Source of the DNA: Nevskia sp.
GTDB taxonomy: Bacteria > Pseudomonadota > Gammaproteobacteria > Nevskiales > Nevskiaceae
DNA: 64,000 nt
Reading direction: 5' to 3'
NCBI GenBank assembly: GCA_021732745.1
Contig: JAKFUK010000004.1
Span: 310,001-374,000, forward strand
Part shown: in pieces, positions 27,935 through 35,755 of the stretch
Layout of the letters: each line of letters starts with the position of its first letter
Numbering within the stretch: the stretch's first letter is position 1
The notes under the pieces: model-generated
Database searches by the model: none
What the model was told of the DNA's origin: nothing
Seen by the model: only the letters and a program-made list of their open reading frames with translations
Made by a program: the position numbers and the translations under genes

Positions 27935-29104
27935 ATGGATGGAGAACAGCAGACACCAACGCTGACGCCGGGCAAGTACGACGATGCCGTCCTCGGCTTC
28001 CGCAATCACTGGTACCCGGCGATGCTGTCGACCGAGATTGCCGAAGAACAGATCGTGGCCCGCACCCTGCTCGGTGAGGACATCCTGTTCAAGCGCGTCG
28101 ATGGCGTAGTCTTCGCGGTGGCGGATCGCTGCCTGCATCGCGGCTTCAAGTTCTCGACCAAGCCCGAGTGCTTCACCAAGAACACCATCACCTGCTGGCT
28201 GCATGCCTTCACCTACAACCTGCGCAACGGCGATCTCGTGGCAATCCCGAGCGCGCCGGATTCGCGCCTGATCGGCAAGCGCGCGCTGCACGCCTATCCG
28301 ATCCGCGAAGTGAACGGCATGGTGTTCACTTTCGTCGGCGATATGAATCCACCGCCGCCGCTCGATGACGATGTGCCGCCCGGCTTTCTCGATCCGGCCT
28401 GGTACACGGTGCCGGCGGTCGATGTGCTCAGCGACTGCAACTGGCGGCTGGCAGCTGATTCCGGCTTCGATCCGAACCACATCTTCATCCACAAGGACGA
28501 CGCCTTCCTCGCCGCCCTCGATCGGCCGTTTCCGATCGCCAACCGGATTCGTCACGGCGACAGCTTCCACGAAATCGAGGAGCGGACTGGAGATGGCCCC
28601 AAAGGTCTGATCGATGCACTCGGCAAGGCCGAGCCGGTGTTTGAATTCGAGTTCGAATGCGACGGCGAGAAAGGCCGCATGGCCTCAAAGATTCCACCGA
28701 ACGAGATGGCCCATCTTGCCTATGGCTCGATCGAGGGCTCGATCTGGCTGCCCGGGGTACTGAAGGTGGCGCCGTGGCCGGTGCTCGGCATGGCGCATTA
28801 CGAGTGGTATGTGCCGGTCAACGAAAAGCAGCATCGCTACTTCATCGCCTGGTCGAAGCCGACTACCAATGCCGTCGAACAGGCCGCTTTTCGCGACGAA
28901 GTGTTCAGCAAGTGGAAGCCGCTGGGCTTCGACGAATTCAATGCCACCGATCTGGTCGCCAATCTTGGTGTGGAGCAGGGCATGGAAGGACTGCCGTACC
29001 GGAGTGCCGAAAACCTCTACGAAGGTGATGGCTACACCCTGGTCTGGCGGCGGCTGGCCAGCAAGTACAACCGTGGCCTGCAGACCCGATTGCGCGCGAA
29101 CTGA
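27935..29104 (+). CDS. Rieske oxygenase, CarAa (carbazole 1,9a-dioxygenase) type
   Basis: 389-residue Rieske non-haem iron oxygenase. The Rieske cluster ligands are Cys66, His68, Cys87 and His90 (CLH...CWLH). The mononuclear iron ligands are His182 and His186 in GFDPNHIFIHKD, with a later Asp in FNATDLV. The layout LGFRNHWYP, TITCW, FLD and SIWLPGVLKV follows CarAa of carbazole degraders, a homotrimeric class without a beta subunit. AGGAG precedes the ATG. It lies between the bphC- and bphA1-like genes, so the operon encodes two different oxygenases. Angular dioxygenation or monooxygenation are both possible. Confidence 0.9.
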   Translation: MDGEQQTPTLTPGKYDDAVLGFRNHWYPAMLSTEIAEEQIVARTLLGEDILFKRVDGVVFAVADRCLHRGFKFSTKPECFTKNTITCWLHAFTYNLRNGDLVAIPSAPDSRLIGKRALHAYPIREVNGMVFTFVGDMNPPPPLDDDVPPGFLDPAWYTVPAVDVLSDCNWRLAADSGFDPNHIFIHKDDAFLAALDRPFPIANRIRHGDSFHEIEERTGDGPKGLIDALGKAEPVFEFEFECDGEKGRMASKIPPNEMAHLAYGSIEGSIWLPGVLKVAPWPVLGMAHYEWYVPVNEKQHRYFIAWSKPTTNAVEQAAFRDEVFSKWKPLGFDEFNATDLVANLGVEQGMEGLPYRSAENLYEGDGYTLVWRRLASKYNRGLQTRLRAN

Positions 29105-29120
29105 AGCGAGGAAACCGATC

Positions 29121-30482
29121 ATGCCGAGAGAAGGCGCAACACCCGACGACGCAGCGCGTGGCTGGACTGCGGAAGCCATCCGCAAGCTGGTCGATGTCGA
29201 AACCGGCACTCTTGACCCGCGGGTCTATTGCGACGGAGCGCTGTACCAGATCGAACTGGAACAGGTGTTCGGCCGCAGCTGGCTGTTCCTGGCCCATCGC
29301 AGCCAGATTCCGAAAGCCGGCGACTACTTCACCACCTACATGGGCGAAGACCCGGTGATCGTGTCGCGGCAGAAGGATGGCAGCGTGGTCGCCTTCCTCA
29401 ACCAGTGCCGACATCGTGGCATGCGCCTGGCGCGGCTCGATCACGGCAACACCAAGTTCTTCACCTGCTCGTATCACGGCTGGAGTTATGACTCGGCAGG
29501 CCGCCTGGTCAATGTGCCGATGGAGAAGAACGCCTACTGCTCGAAGCTGAACAAGGCCGACTGGGGCGCGGTGCGGGTACCGCGAGTCGAGGAATACAAG
29601 GGCCTGATCTTCGGCTGCTGGGATGCCGAGGTGCCGTCGCTGGACGAGTCGCTTGGTGACGCGAAGTTCTACATGGACGCGATGTTCGATCGCTCCGACG
29701 CCGGTACCGAAATCTGGGGCGGCGTCCACAAGTGGGTGATCCCCTGCAACTGGAAATTCGCCTCCGAGCAGTTCTGCAGCGACATGTACCACGCACCGCT
29801 GTCGCACATGTCGGCGATTCTCGCCGTGATGCCGGAAGGCGTGCCGCCCGAGGCCGTGCAGTGGCCGATGGAAGGCGTGCAGTGGCGTTCCGACAGCGCC
29901 GGCCACGGCACCGGTTTTCACACCGCCGACGATCAGGGACAGCTGTTGGCGGCAATCGTGGGGCCGGCGGTGGCGGAGTACCTGATGGCCTCGCGTCCCC
30001 GGGTCGCCGACCGTCTCGGCGCCACGCGTACCCATGCGGTCAATGGTGCCCACATGACGATCTTCCCGACCTGTTGCTTCCTGCCCGGCATCAACACCTT
30101 GCGGGTCTGGCATCCACGCGGTCCGAACGAGATCGAGGTCTGGGCGCTCGCCGTGGTCGATGCCGACGCGCCGCAGGCGGTCAAGGATCAGTGGGGGCAG
30201 GGCATCACCCGCACCTTCAGCCCGGCCGGCATGTTCGAGCAGGACGATGGCGAAAACTGGATTGAGGTGCAGCGCGTGCTGCGCGGCACCAAGTCCCGTC
30301 GCCAGCCGTTCAACCTGCAGATGGGCCTTGGCAACGAGCAAAGCGATGCGCGCTTCCCGGGCAAGCTCAGCTACGTGTTTTCCGAAGCGGCTGCGCGTGG
30401 CTTCTACACGCGCTGGGCGCGGATGATGGCCGGTGAAAGCCATGCCGATCTCGCGGCACCGCATCTGCCAGAGGTGCGCTGA
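29121..30482 (+). CDS. bphA1-like: Ring-hydroxylating dioxygenase large (alpha) subunit, biphenyl/toluene type
   Basis: 453-residue alpha subunit adding both atoms of O2 to an aromatic ring. The Rieske ligands are Cys96, His98, Cys116 and His119. The catalytic iron ligands are His224 and His229, preceded by the bridging Asp221 (SDMYH), with Asp375/376 in FEQDDGENW. Sequence outside the pocket closely follows BphA1 (GEDPVIVSRQKDGS, WHPRGPNEIEVWA). The two His ligands are five residues apart, as in naphthalene dioxygenase, rather than six as in biphenyl and toluene dioxygenases. The ATG follows AGGA, and its stop overlaps the beta-subunit ATG. Confidence 0.93.
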   Translation: MPREGATPDDAARGWTAEAIRKLVDVETGTLDPRVYCDGALYQIELEQVFGRSWLFLAHRSQIPKAGDYFTTYMGEDPVIVSRQKDGSVVAFLNQCRHRGMRLARLDHGNTKFFTCSYHGWSYDSAGRLVNVPMEKNAYCSKLNKADWGAVRVPRVEEYKGLIFGCWDAEVPSLDESLGDAKFYMDAMFDRSDAGTEIWGGVHKWVIPCNWKFASEQFCSDMYHAPLSHMSAILAVMPEGVPPEAVQWPMEGVQWRSDSAGHGTGFHTADDQGQLLAAIVGPAVAEYLMASRPRVADRLGATRTHAVNGAHMTIFPTCCFLPGINTLRVWHPRGPNEIEVWALAVVDADAPQAVKDQWGQGITRTFSPAGMFEQDDGENWIEVQRVLRGTKSRRQPFNLQMGLGNEQSDARFPGKLSYVFSEAAARGFYTRWARMMAGESHADLAAPHLPEVR

Positions 30483-31006
30483 TGAGCCGAGCGATCACTC
30501 CTGAACTGCAGCTCGACATCGAGCGCTTCCTGTACGAAGAAGCGGCCCTGCTCGATCGCCACGAGTACCGCACCTGGCTGGCGCTGTTCACGGCTGATGC
30601 GGTCTACCGGATGCCGGTGACCACCAACCATCACGAGCAGGCGGTCGGTGCGCCGCCGCCGACCGGGCCGGTCGCGAACTACTTCGACGACAACACCGTT
30701 ACCCTCGGCCAGCGCATCAAGCGGCTGGAAACCGGCAAGGGCTGGGCGGAAATGCCGCCGTCGCGAACCCGGCATTTCGTCAGCAACGTCTACCTCAAGC
30801 CGGCCGACATCGACGGCGAATGGGAGGTCGATTGCTGCTTCCTGCTCTATCGCTCGCGGCTCGAACGTCAGGTCGACATCTTCGCTGGCAGCCGCAGCGA
30901 TCGCCTGCGGCCCAGCACTGACGGCTCGCGCTGGAAGATCGCCCGCCGCGACATCACGTTGGATCAGGGCACCTTGCTGGCCAACAACCTGAGCATCTTT
31001 TTCTGA
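30482..31006 (+). CDS. bphA2-like: Ring-hydroxylating dioxygenase small (beta) subunit
   Basis: 174-residue SnoaL/NTF2-like beta subunit that stabilises the alpha3beta3 hexamer. Typical segments are the N-terminal FLYEEAALLDRHEYRTWLAL, TRHFVSNVYL, and the C-terminal WKIARRDITLDQ with NNLSIFF. It overlaps the alpha-subunit stop and the ferredoxin start (TGATG junctions on both sides), showing strict co-translation. It has no catalytic residues of its own. Confidence 0.93.
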   Translation: MSRAITPELQLDIERFLYEEAALLDRHEYRTWLALFTADAVYRMPVTTNHHEQAVGAPPPTGPVANYFDDNTVTLGQRIKRLETGKGWAEMPPSRTRHFVSNVYLKPADIDGEWEVDCCFLLYRSRLERQVDIFAGSRSDRLRPSTDGSRWKIARRDITLDQGTLLANNLSIFF

Positions 31007-31323
31007 TGAATCCGAACACGGTGCGGGCCTGTGCAGTCGATTCGCTGAAGGATGGCGAGATGCAGCCGGTGGCCGGCACGGTCGATCCGATCGGTATCGG
31101 CAAGGCGGGCGGCGAGTGGTTCGCGTTCGAGAACAACTGCACGCATGACGACTTCCCGCTGACCGAGGGCGTGATCGAAGACGCCGAGATCGAGTGCCCG
31201 CTGCACGGTGCGCGCTACTGCCTGCGGACCGGCAAGGTGCGCGCGGTGCCGGCGACCTGTTCGATCCGCGTCTACCCGGTGCACGTCGTCGGCGGCGACG
31301 TGTTCATCGAACTGCCGACCTGA
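31006..31323 (+). CDS. bphA3-like: Rieske-type ferredoxin of the dioxygenase system
   Basis: 105-residue ferredoxin carrying a Rieske [2Fe-2S] cluster on Cys45, His47, Cys64 and His67 (CTH...CPLH). It passes electrons from a reductase to the oxygenase. The ATG overlaps the beta-subunit stop. No ferredoxin reductase (BphA4 type) is encoded in this window, so electrons must come from a reductase elsewhere. It could also serve the CarAa-like oxygenase upstream. Confidence 0.93.
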   Translation: MNPNTVRACAVDSLKDGEMQPVAGTVDPIGIGKAGGEWFAFENNCTHDDFPLTEGVIEDAEIECPLHGARYCLRTGKVRAVPATCSIRVYPVHVVGGDVFIELPT

Positions 31324-31341
31324 AACCATTTCGAGAGCCCC

Positions 31342-32196
31342 ATGACCGCACTGACCGAAGCCGGTACCGGCCGCTACGCCGATGTCGATGGCCTGCGCCT
31401 GCATTACAACGAAGCCGGCCCGAGCACCGGCCCCGCGGTGATCCTGCTGCACGGCGGCGGCCCCGGTGCCGGCGGCTGGAGCAACTTCCATCGCAACATC
31501 GACGCGCTGGTCGCTGCCGGATTCCGCACGCTGCTGCTCGACTGTCCGGGGTTCAACAAGTCCGGACCGATCGTGTCGGCGGACCCTCGCGGCCTGATCA
31601 ACGCCCGCGCCGTGAACGGCCTGATGGAGGTGCTGGGCATCGAGCGAGCGCATCTGATCGGCAACTCGATGGGCGGCCTGAGCGCGCTGACCTTTGCGCT
31701 GGAATATCCGCAGCGGCTCGACCGGATGATCCTGATGGGCGCGGCGGGCCTGGGTCAGAGCCTGTTCCAGCCGAGCCCGCAGGAAGGCATCAAGCTGCTG
31801 ATGAAGTTGTACCGGCAGCCGACGATGGACAACCTGCAGGCGATGCTCAACGTGTTCGTCTTCGATCCGACCGTGCTGACGCCGGAGCTGGTCCAGAGCC
31901 GCCTCGACGGCATGCAGCGCAACAGCGAACACCTGGCGAACTTCGTCAAGAGCAACGAGCTGAACCCGCGCGCGCTGTTCGTCGACCTGACGCCGCGTCT
32001 GCCGGAGATCAAGGCGAAGACGCTGGTGATCTGGGGGCGTGATGATCGCTTCGTGCCGCTCGACAACGGGATCAAGGCAGTCTGGGGGATTCCGGACGCC
32101 GATCTGGTGGTCTTCGGCCGCTGCGGCCACTGGGCACAGTGGGAGCACGCCAACAAGTTCAATGCGCTGGCGATCGATTTCCTGAAGCGAGCCTGA
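31342..32196 (+). CDS. bphD-like: Meta-cleavage product hydrolase (BphD family)
   Basis: 284-residue alpha/beta hydrolase that splits the C-C bond of the meta-cleavage product made by BphC. The motifs follow BphD closely: HGGGPGAGGWSNF (37-49), CPGFNKSGP, INARAVNGLM, the nucleophile elbow GNSMGG (Ser109), WGRDDRFVPLD (Asp) and CGHWAQWEHA (His). It is closer to BphD than to the steroid enzyme HsaD as I recall those sequences, which argues for a biphenyl- or fused-ring-type substrate. Last gene of the rightward operon, 18 bases after the ferredoxin. Confidence 0.92.
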   Translation: MTALTEAGTGRYADVDGLRLHYNEAGPSTGPAVILLHGGGPGAGGWSNFHRNIDALVAAGFRTLLLDCPGFNKSGPIVSADPRGLINARAVNGLMEVLGIERAHLIGNSMGGLSALTFALEYPQRLDRMILMGAAGLGQSLFQPSPQEGIKLLMKLYRQPTMDNLQAMLNVFVFDPTVLTPELVQSRLDGMQRNSEHLANFVKSNELNPRALFVDLTPRLPEIKAKTLVIWGRDDRFVPLDNGIKAVWGIPDADLVVFGRCGHWAQWEHANKFNALAIDFLKRA

Positions 32197-32226
32197 TACC
32201 CGCGCAGCGCTCGTCCAGCGCTTGCC

Positions 32227-34407
32227 TCAGCTGGCCGCCGCCAGTTCCACGCAGCGCTTCGCGACCCGAACCCGCAGGCCATTCAGCACCGCGTTGCCGG
32301 ACGGGACGTCGATCTCGGTGGCGGCATTGGAGGTCAGATCGTTGTAACGACCGCCGCCGATCGCGACTGCTCTGCGCCAGCCACCGCCGTGGCCCCAGTT
32401 GTGCGGCAGCGCCACGGTGCCGCGCATCACTTCATCACTGATGGTGACCGGCACGGTGATTTCGCCGGACTGCGAGCGGATCGACACCTCTTCGCCGTCG
32501 ATCAAAGCCAGCGGCCGTGCATCATCGGGATGGATGCGCAGATGCGGCCGGCGATCGCCGGTGGTCAGCTTCGGCACGTTGTGCAGCCAGCTGTTCTGCG
32601 AGCGCAGTTCGCGCATCGAGATCAGGCGTAGCGGGAAAGCAGGATCGTCGGCCGACGACCTTGTGATCATCCGCGCCATCTCGGCGGCCATCAGCGGCTG
32701 CGCCAACGCGATCAGGCCATCCTTCAGATGCACGCGCTTGCGGCTGACGCCGACCGCCGGCTCGGCAGCCAGCACAACGCCACTGGTCTGCCCGAACAGC
32801 TTGCGGCGGCTGATGCCGGCTTTGAGGCCGAACCAGTCGCCGGCCGGGCCGATGCGCATGAACAGGTCGACGGCCGTTGCCGGTGACAGGCGGATGCCGA
32901 GCTTGCCGAGGAACTGCGCGGCTTTAGAGGCCGAAGGCACGATGCCGATGCGTTTGCAGATCTCGTCGATGATCCACCAGTCGTCGCGCGATTCTCCGCG
33001 CGGCGCAACGCTCGCCGGGGCCCACTGCGCGTACGGCACGCCGGCATGCATCTGGCTGAAGATCGGCATGCCGTCGCGTTCCAGCCACAAGGTCGGCGGC
33101 AGGATGTAGTGCGCGTGCTGGTTGGTCTCGGTGATGTAGGGATCGAGCGAGATCAAGAGTTCCAGTTCATCGAGCGCGGCCCCGACATCGCCGGACGCGC
33201 AGGACGTGGTCGCGATGTTGCCGGAGGCGATCAGCAGCGCCCGCAATTGACCCTTGCCCGGCGTGCGGATTTCGCGGGGAAGGGTGGCCAGCGGGCTGGT
33301 ACCCATCACTTCGGGAATGCCGTCGACTCTCGTCCGCCAGCGATCGTAGCCGTTGACCTTGAACAGTTTGGTGAAGGCTTCGGTGTCGAGCATCGGCTGG
33401 CCGAACACCATGCCGCCGCGACGATCGAGATTGCCGGTGGCGATGTTGAGGACGTTGATCAGGTAGTTGGTCAAGGTCGAGAACGGCCCCAGCGATGCGC
33501 CGCAGCGGCCATAAAGAGCGGCAGCAGGCGACCACGCAAACGCCCGCGCCAGCGCCTGTACGTCGGCCCAGGCGATGCCGGTTTCGCTGGCCACTCGCTG
33601 CGGCGTCACGTCCTTCAGCAAGGCCGGCAGTGATTCCGCGCCGCGGGTCTGAAAGCGCAGCGCGTCCTGATCGGCCAGGTCTTCGTCGAGGATGGTTTTC
33701 AGCATGCCGGCGAGCAGCCAGGGATCGCCGTCCGGGCGCATTGGCTGCCATTCGAACTGCGCGGCCGTTTCCGAGCGGCGCGGGTCGATCACCACGACTC
33801 TGCCGCCGCGTTCGACGATCGCCGCCATCTGCTCCTTGACCCGGCCGGCGGTCATCATGCTGCCGTGCGTCACCACCGGATTGGCCCCGAGCACGATCAG
33901 GAACTGCGTGTGCGCGATGTCCGGGAACGGCGTCACCAGGTTGTGGCCGTACAGCAGTTCGCCGACTACCCAGTAATTGTTGATGTCGACCGAGGACGCC
34001 GTGTACAGGTGCTGGGTCTTCAGTGCTGCCGCCATGCCCAGCAGCCACATGAACGCGCCGTAGTTCCAGCCATTCGGATTGCCGAGATGCAGGCCGATGG
34101 CTTCGCGGCCGTGGCGCTTGATGATGCCGCGCAGCCGCGCGCCGATGTCGTCGAGCGCGGTATCCCAGCTGACCGGCGCGAAGCTGCCATCGGGCTGGCG
34201 CTGCAAGGGCTTGAGCACCCGATCCGGATCGTCACGCACCGCGCCGAAGGCCGCGCCCTTGGGACACAGGAAGCCTTTCGAGTTCGGGTGGTCGACATCG
34301 CCGCGAATCTTCAGCACCTCGTCGCCCTGCACGGTGACCACCACGCCGCAGGCGGCCTCGCAGATGCCGCAGAAGGTTTTGCGTTCGACGCTGCCGTGCT
34401 GATTCAT
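32227..34407 (-). CDS. Molybdopterin-dependent oxidoreductase with N-terminal 4Fe-4S site
   Basis: 726-residue member of the DMSO-reductase superfamily. A [4Fe-4S] motif is formed by Cys13, Cys16, Cys20 and Cys48. Then come the molybdopterin domains (SWDTALDDIGARLRGII, VIDPRRSETA, ATGNLDRRGGMVFG) and the C-terminal dinucleotide-binding domain (HLRIHPDDA, LPHNWGHGGG). There is no Tat signal, so it is cytoplasmic. The ATG at 34407 has AGGAG upstream. I cannot name the reaction or the metal ligand; formate dehydrogenase-, nitrate reductase- and acetylene-hydratase-like enzymes share this fold. It is convergent with the aromatic operon. Confidence 0.87.
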   Translation of the reverse strand: MNQHGSVERKTFCGICEAACGVVVTVQGDEVLKIRGDVDHPNSKGFLCPKGAAFGAVRDDPDRVLKPLQRQPDGSFAPVSWDTALDDIGARLRGIIKRHGREAIGLHLGNPNGWNYGAFMWLLGMAAALKTQHLYTASSVDINNYWVVGELLYGHNLVTPFPDIAHTQFLIVLGANPVVTHGSMMTAGRVKEQMAAIVERGGRVVVIDPRRSETAAQFEWQPMRPDGDPWLLAGMLKTILDEDLADQDALRFQTRGAESLPALLKDVTPQRVASETGIAWADVQALARAFAWSPAAALYGRCGASLGPFSTLTNYLINVLNIATGNLDRRGGMVFGQPMLDTEAFTKLFKVNGYDRWRTRVDGIPEVMGTSPLATLPREIRTPGKGQLRALLIASGNIATTSCASGDVGAALDELELLISLDPYITETNQHAHYILPPTLWLERDGMPIFSQMHAGVPYAQWAPASVAPRGESRDDWWIIDEICKRIGIVPSASKAAQFLGKLGIRLSPATAVDLFMRIGPAGDWFGLKAGISRRKLFGQTSGVVLAAEPAVGVSRKRVHLKDGLIALAQPLMAAEMARMITRSSADDPAFPLRLISMRELRSQNSWLHNVPKLTTGDRRPHLRIHPDDARPLALIDGEEVSIRSQSGEITVPVTISDEVMRGTVALPHNWGHGGGWRRAVAIGGGRYNDLTSNAATEIDVPSGNAVLNGLRVRVAKRCVELAAAS

Positions 34408-34484
34408 GCGCTCACTCCTTGGTGATGACACCCGCCGGTAGTTCTGTGCTGCTCCGGTCGTGGTTTTCGGACTCTACAAGCGAA

Positions 34485-34518
34485 GAAGCCGCCCGGCACA
34501 AAAGTGCGAGGCGGCTTC
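34485..34518 (-). terminator. Hairpin downstream of the dienoyl-CoA-reductase-like SDR
   Basis: Stem GAAGCCGCC / GGCGGCTTC with an inner GCAC-AAAA-GTGC stem, 22 bases after the stop of the leftward SDR. The T-run on the transcribed strand is weak, so termination efficiency is uncertain. Confidence 0.65.
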
Positions 34519-34540
34519 GGGTACTGCGCGTGCGTCGGTT

Positions 34541-35434
34541 TCAGACCGAGCGCTGCGCCTTGCTGGCATTGGTCGCGGCGACACCCGCTTCCTTGATCTT
34601 GGCCCAGGCGGCATCGTCGAGCTTGTTCAGGCCGGCGAAGGTCGAGGGTGCTGCCAGGTGGTGGCCGCCGTCGATGCAGATGGTTTCGCCGGTGATGTAG
34701 TCGGCACCGTCGCTCATCAGGAGCGTCATCAGGTTGCCGAGTTCTTCCATCTTGCCGTAGCGGCCGGCCGGCACTTCATCGGCCTGCGTCGCCCCCACCG
34801 CTGCGTCGCCGGTCGGGCTGAGCATCTGCCACGCATACTCGGTCGGGAACGGACCCGGGGCCACGGCGTTCAGGCGAATGCCGTACTTCGCCCACTCGAC
34901 GGCCAGCGACATGGTCATCGCATTGATCGCGGCCTTGGCCATCGCGCTCGGCACGACGTAGGCGCTGCCGGTCCAGATCCAGGTGACGAGGGTCGACACC
35001 ACCGAACCCGGCAGTTTCATCGCGATCCAGCGCTTGCAGACCGCATGGGTGGTGAAGAAGCCGCCGTTCATCACGGTGGAAGTGATCGCTTCGAAGCCGC
35101 GCGGGGAGAGATCCTTGGTCGGGGCGATGAAGTTGGCAGCGGCGTTGTTGACCAGGCCGGTCAGCGGACCAAATTTCTCGAAGATTTCGCCGACTGCGGC
35201 ATCGACCAGATCGGCCTTGCGGATGTCGACGGTCTGCACGAAGGCGCGCGGCGTCGGGTAGTCGGCGTTGATCTCGGCGGCGGCGGCTTCGAGCACCTCG
35301 ATGCGGCGGCCCCAGAGATGCACGGTGGCCCCCAGTGCCGCGAAATGCTTGGCCATGCCCTTGCCGAGGCCGGTACCGCCGCCAGTGACCAGGATGCGTT
35401 TGCCAGCCAGTGCGTCAGACGAATAAAGCGCCAT
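34541..35434 (-). CDS. SDR-family 2,4-dienoyl-CoA reductase-like protein
   Basis: 297-residue SDR of the mitochondrial/peroxisomal 2,4-dienoyl-CoA reductase type. Motifs are VTGGGTGLGKGMAKHFA (cofactor), NNAAANFIAPTKDLSPRGF, and AMAKAAINAMT with the active-site Lys. It would reduce conjugated dienoyl-CoA esters with NADPH. The ATG at 35434 gives a normal N-terminus; the long open frame upstream is produced by the inverted repeat. Its promoter region holds palindrome site 3 (35463), linking it to the BadI- and BadH-like genes. A TetR gene is divergent from it. Confidence 0.88.
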   Translation of the reverse strand: MALYSSDALAGKRILVTGGGTGLGKGMAKHFAALGATVHLWGRRIEVLEAAAAEINADYPTPRAFVQTVDIRKADLVDAAVGEIFEKFGPLTGLVNNAAANFIAPTKDLSPRGFEAITSTVMNGGFFTTHAVCKRWIAMKLPGSVVSTLVTWIWTGSAYVVPSAMAKAAINAMTMSLAVEWAKYGIRLNAVAPGPFPTEYAWQMLSPTGDAAVGATQADEVPAGRYGKMEELGNLMTLLMSDGADYITGETICIDGGHHLAAPSTFAGLNKLDDAAWAKIKEAGVAATNASKAQRSV

Positions 35435-35462
35435 GTTCAGATTCCTGCGGGTGGGAAAATTG

Positions 35463-35476
35463 ATATGGGACCATAC
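35463..35476. promoter_or_regulatory. Palindromic operator, one mismatch to GTATGG-N2-CCATAC (site 3)
   Basis: Reads ATATGG-GA-CCATAC: identical to sites 1 and 2 except the first base. It lies 29 bases upstream of the SDR start and near the divergent TetR gene at 35756, which is the nearest candidate regulator. Confidence 0.65.
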
Positions 35477-35522
35477 GATATTTGCGCTTTGGCGGCAATC
35501 GGCTGGGCGCTTTGAAAAGCCT

Positions 35523-35723
35523 GTCTCACGCAGAGAACGCGGAGGACGCAGAGAACAGCCAAAGCGAGAACGGCAAAAGCTCCGGGGCACAAAGAACAGG
35601 GACAGCAAGGGCACAAAGGAAACGCTTTCAAGCTTTCTTTGTGTCCTCGCTTTGTGCCTTTGTGCTCCCGAGCTTTTCTCGCTTTGGCTGTTCTCTGCGT
35701 CCTCCGCGTTCTCTGCGTGAGAC
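35523..35723. repeat. Largest inverted repeat of the 9-nt-unit family (copy 5)
   Basis: About 95-nt arms. The outer 48 bases on each side are exact complements, starting GTCTCACGCAGAGAACGC on the left and ending GCGTTCTCTGCGTGAGAC on the right. Inner parts (GGCACAAAG units) pair imperfectly. It fills the gap between the divergent SDR and TetR genes and ends 32 bases before the TetR ATG, so it would be in the TetR leader if the promoter lies upstream of it. Confidence 0.92.
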
Positions 35724-35755
35724 CCGCTTCCCCCGCGATGCCGCATCATTGCGCC

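Noticed and set aside
28938-30464. 508-codon open frame antisense to the dioxygenase alpha subunit
   Set aside because: Shadow frame of a gene with intact Rieske and iron-binding motifs.
24042-32196. Steroid (hsa-type) degradation cluster
   Set aside because: The hydrolase and extradiol dioxygenase resemble BphD and BphC more than HsaD and HsaC, and no kshA, kstD or sterol side-chain genes are present. The ring-oxygenase subunits are of biphenyl type.
27008-34407. Aromatic cluster as a recently transferred genomic island
   Set aside because: Base composition and codon use look like the surroundings, and there are no integrase, direct-repeat ends or tRNA target; transfer cannot be supported from this window.
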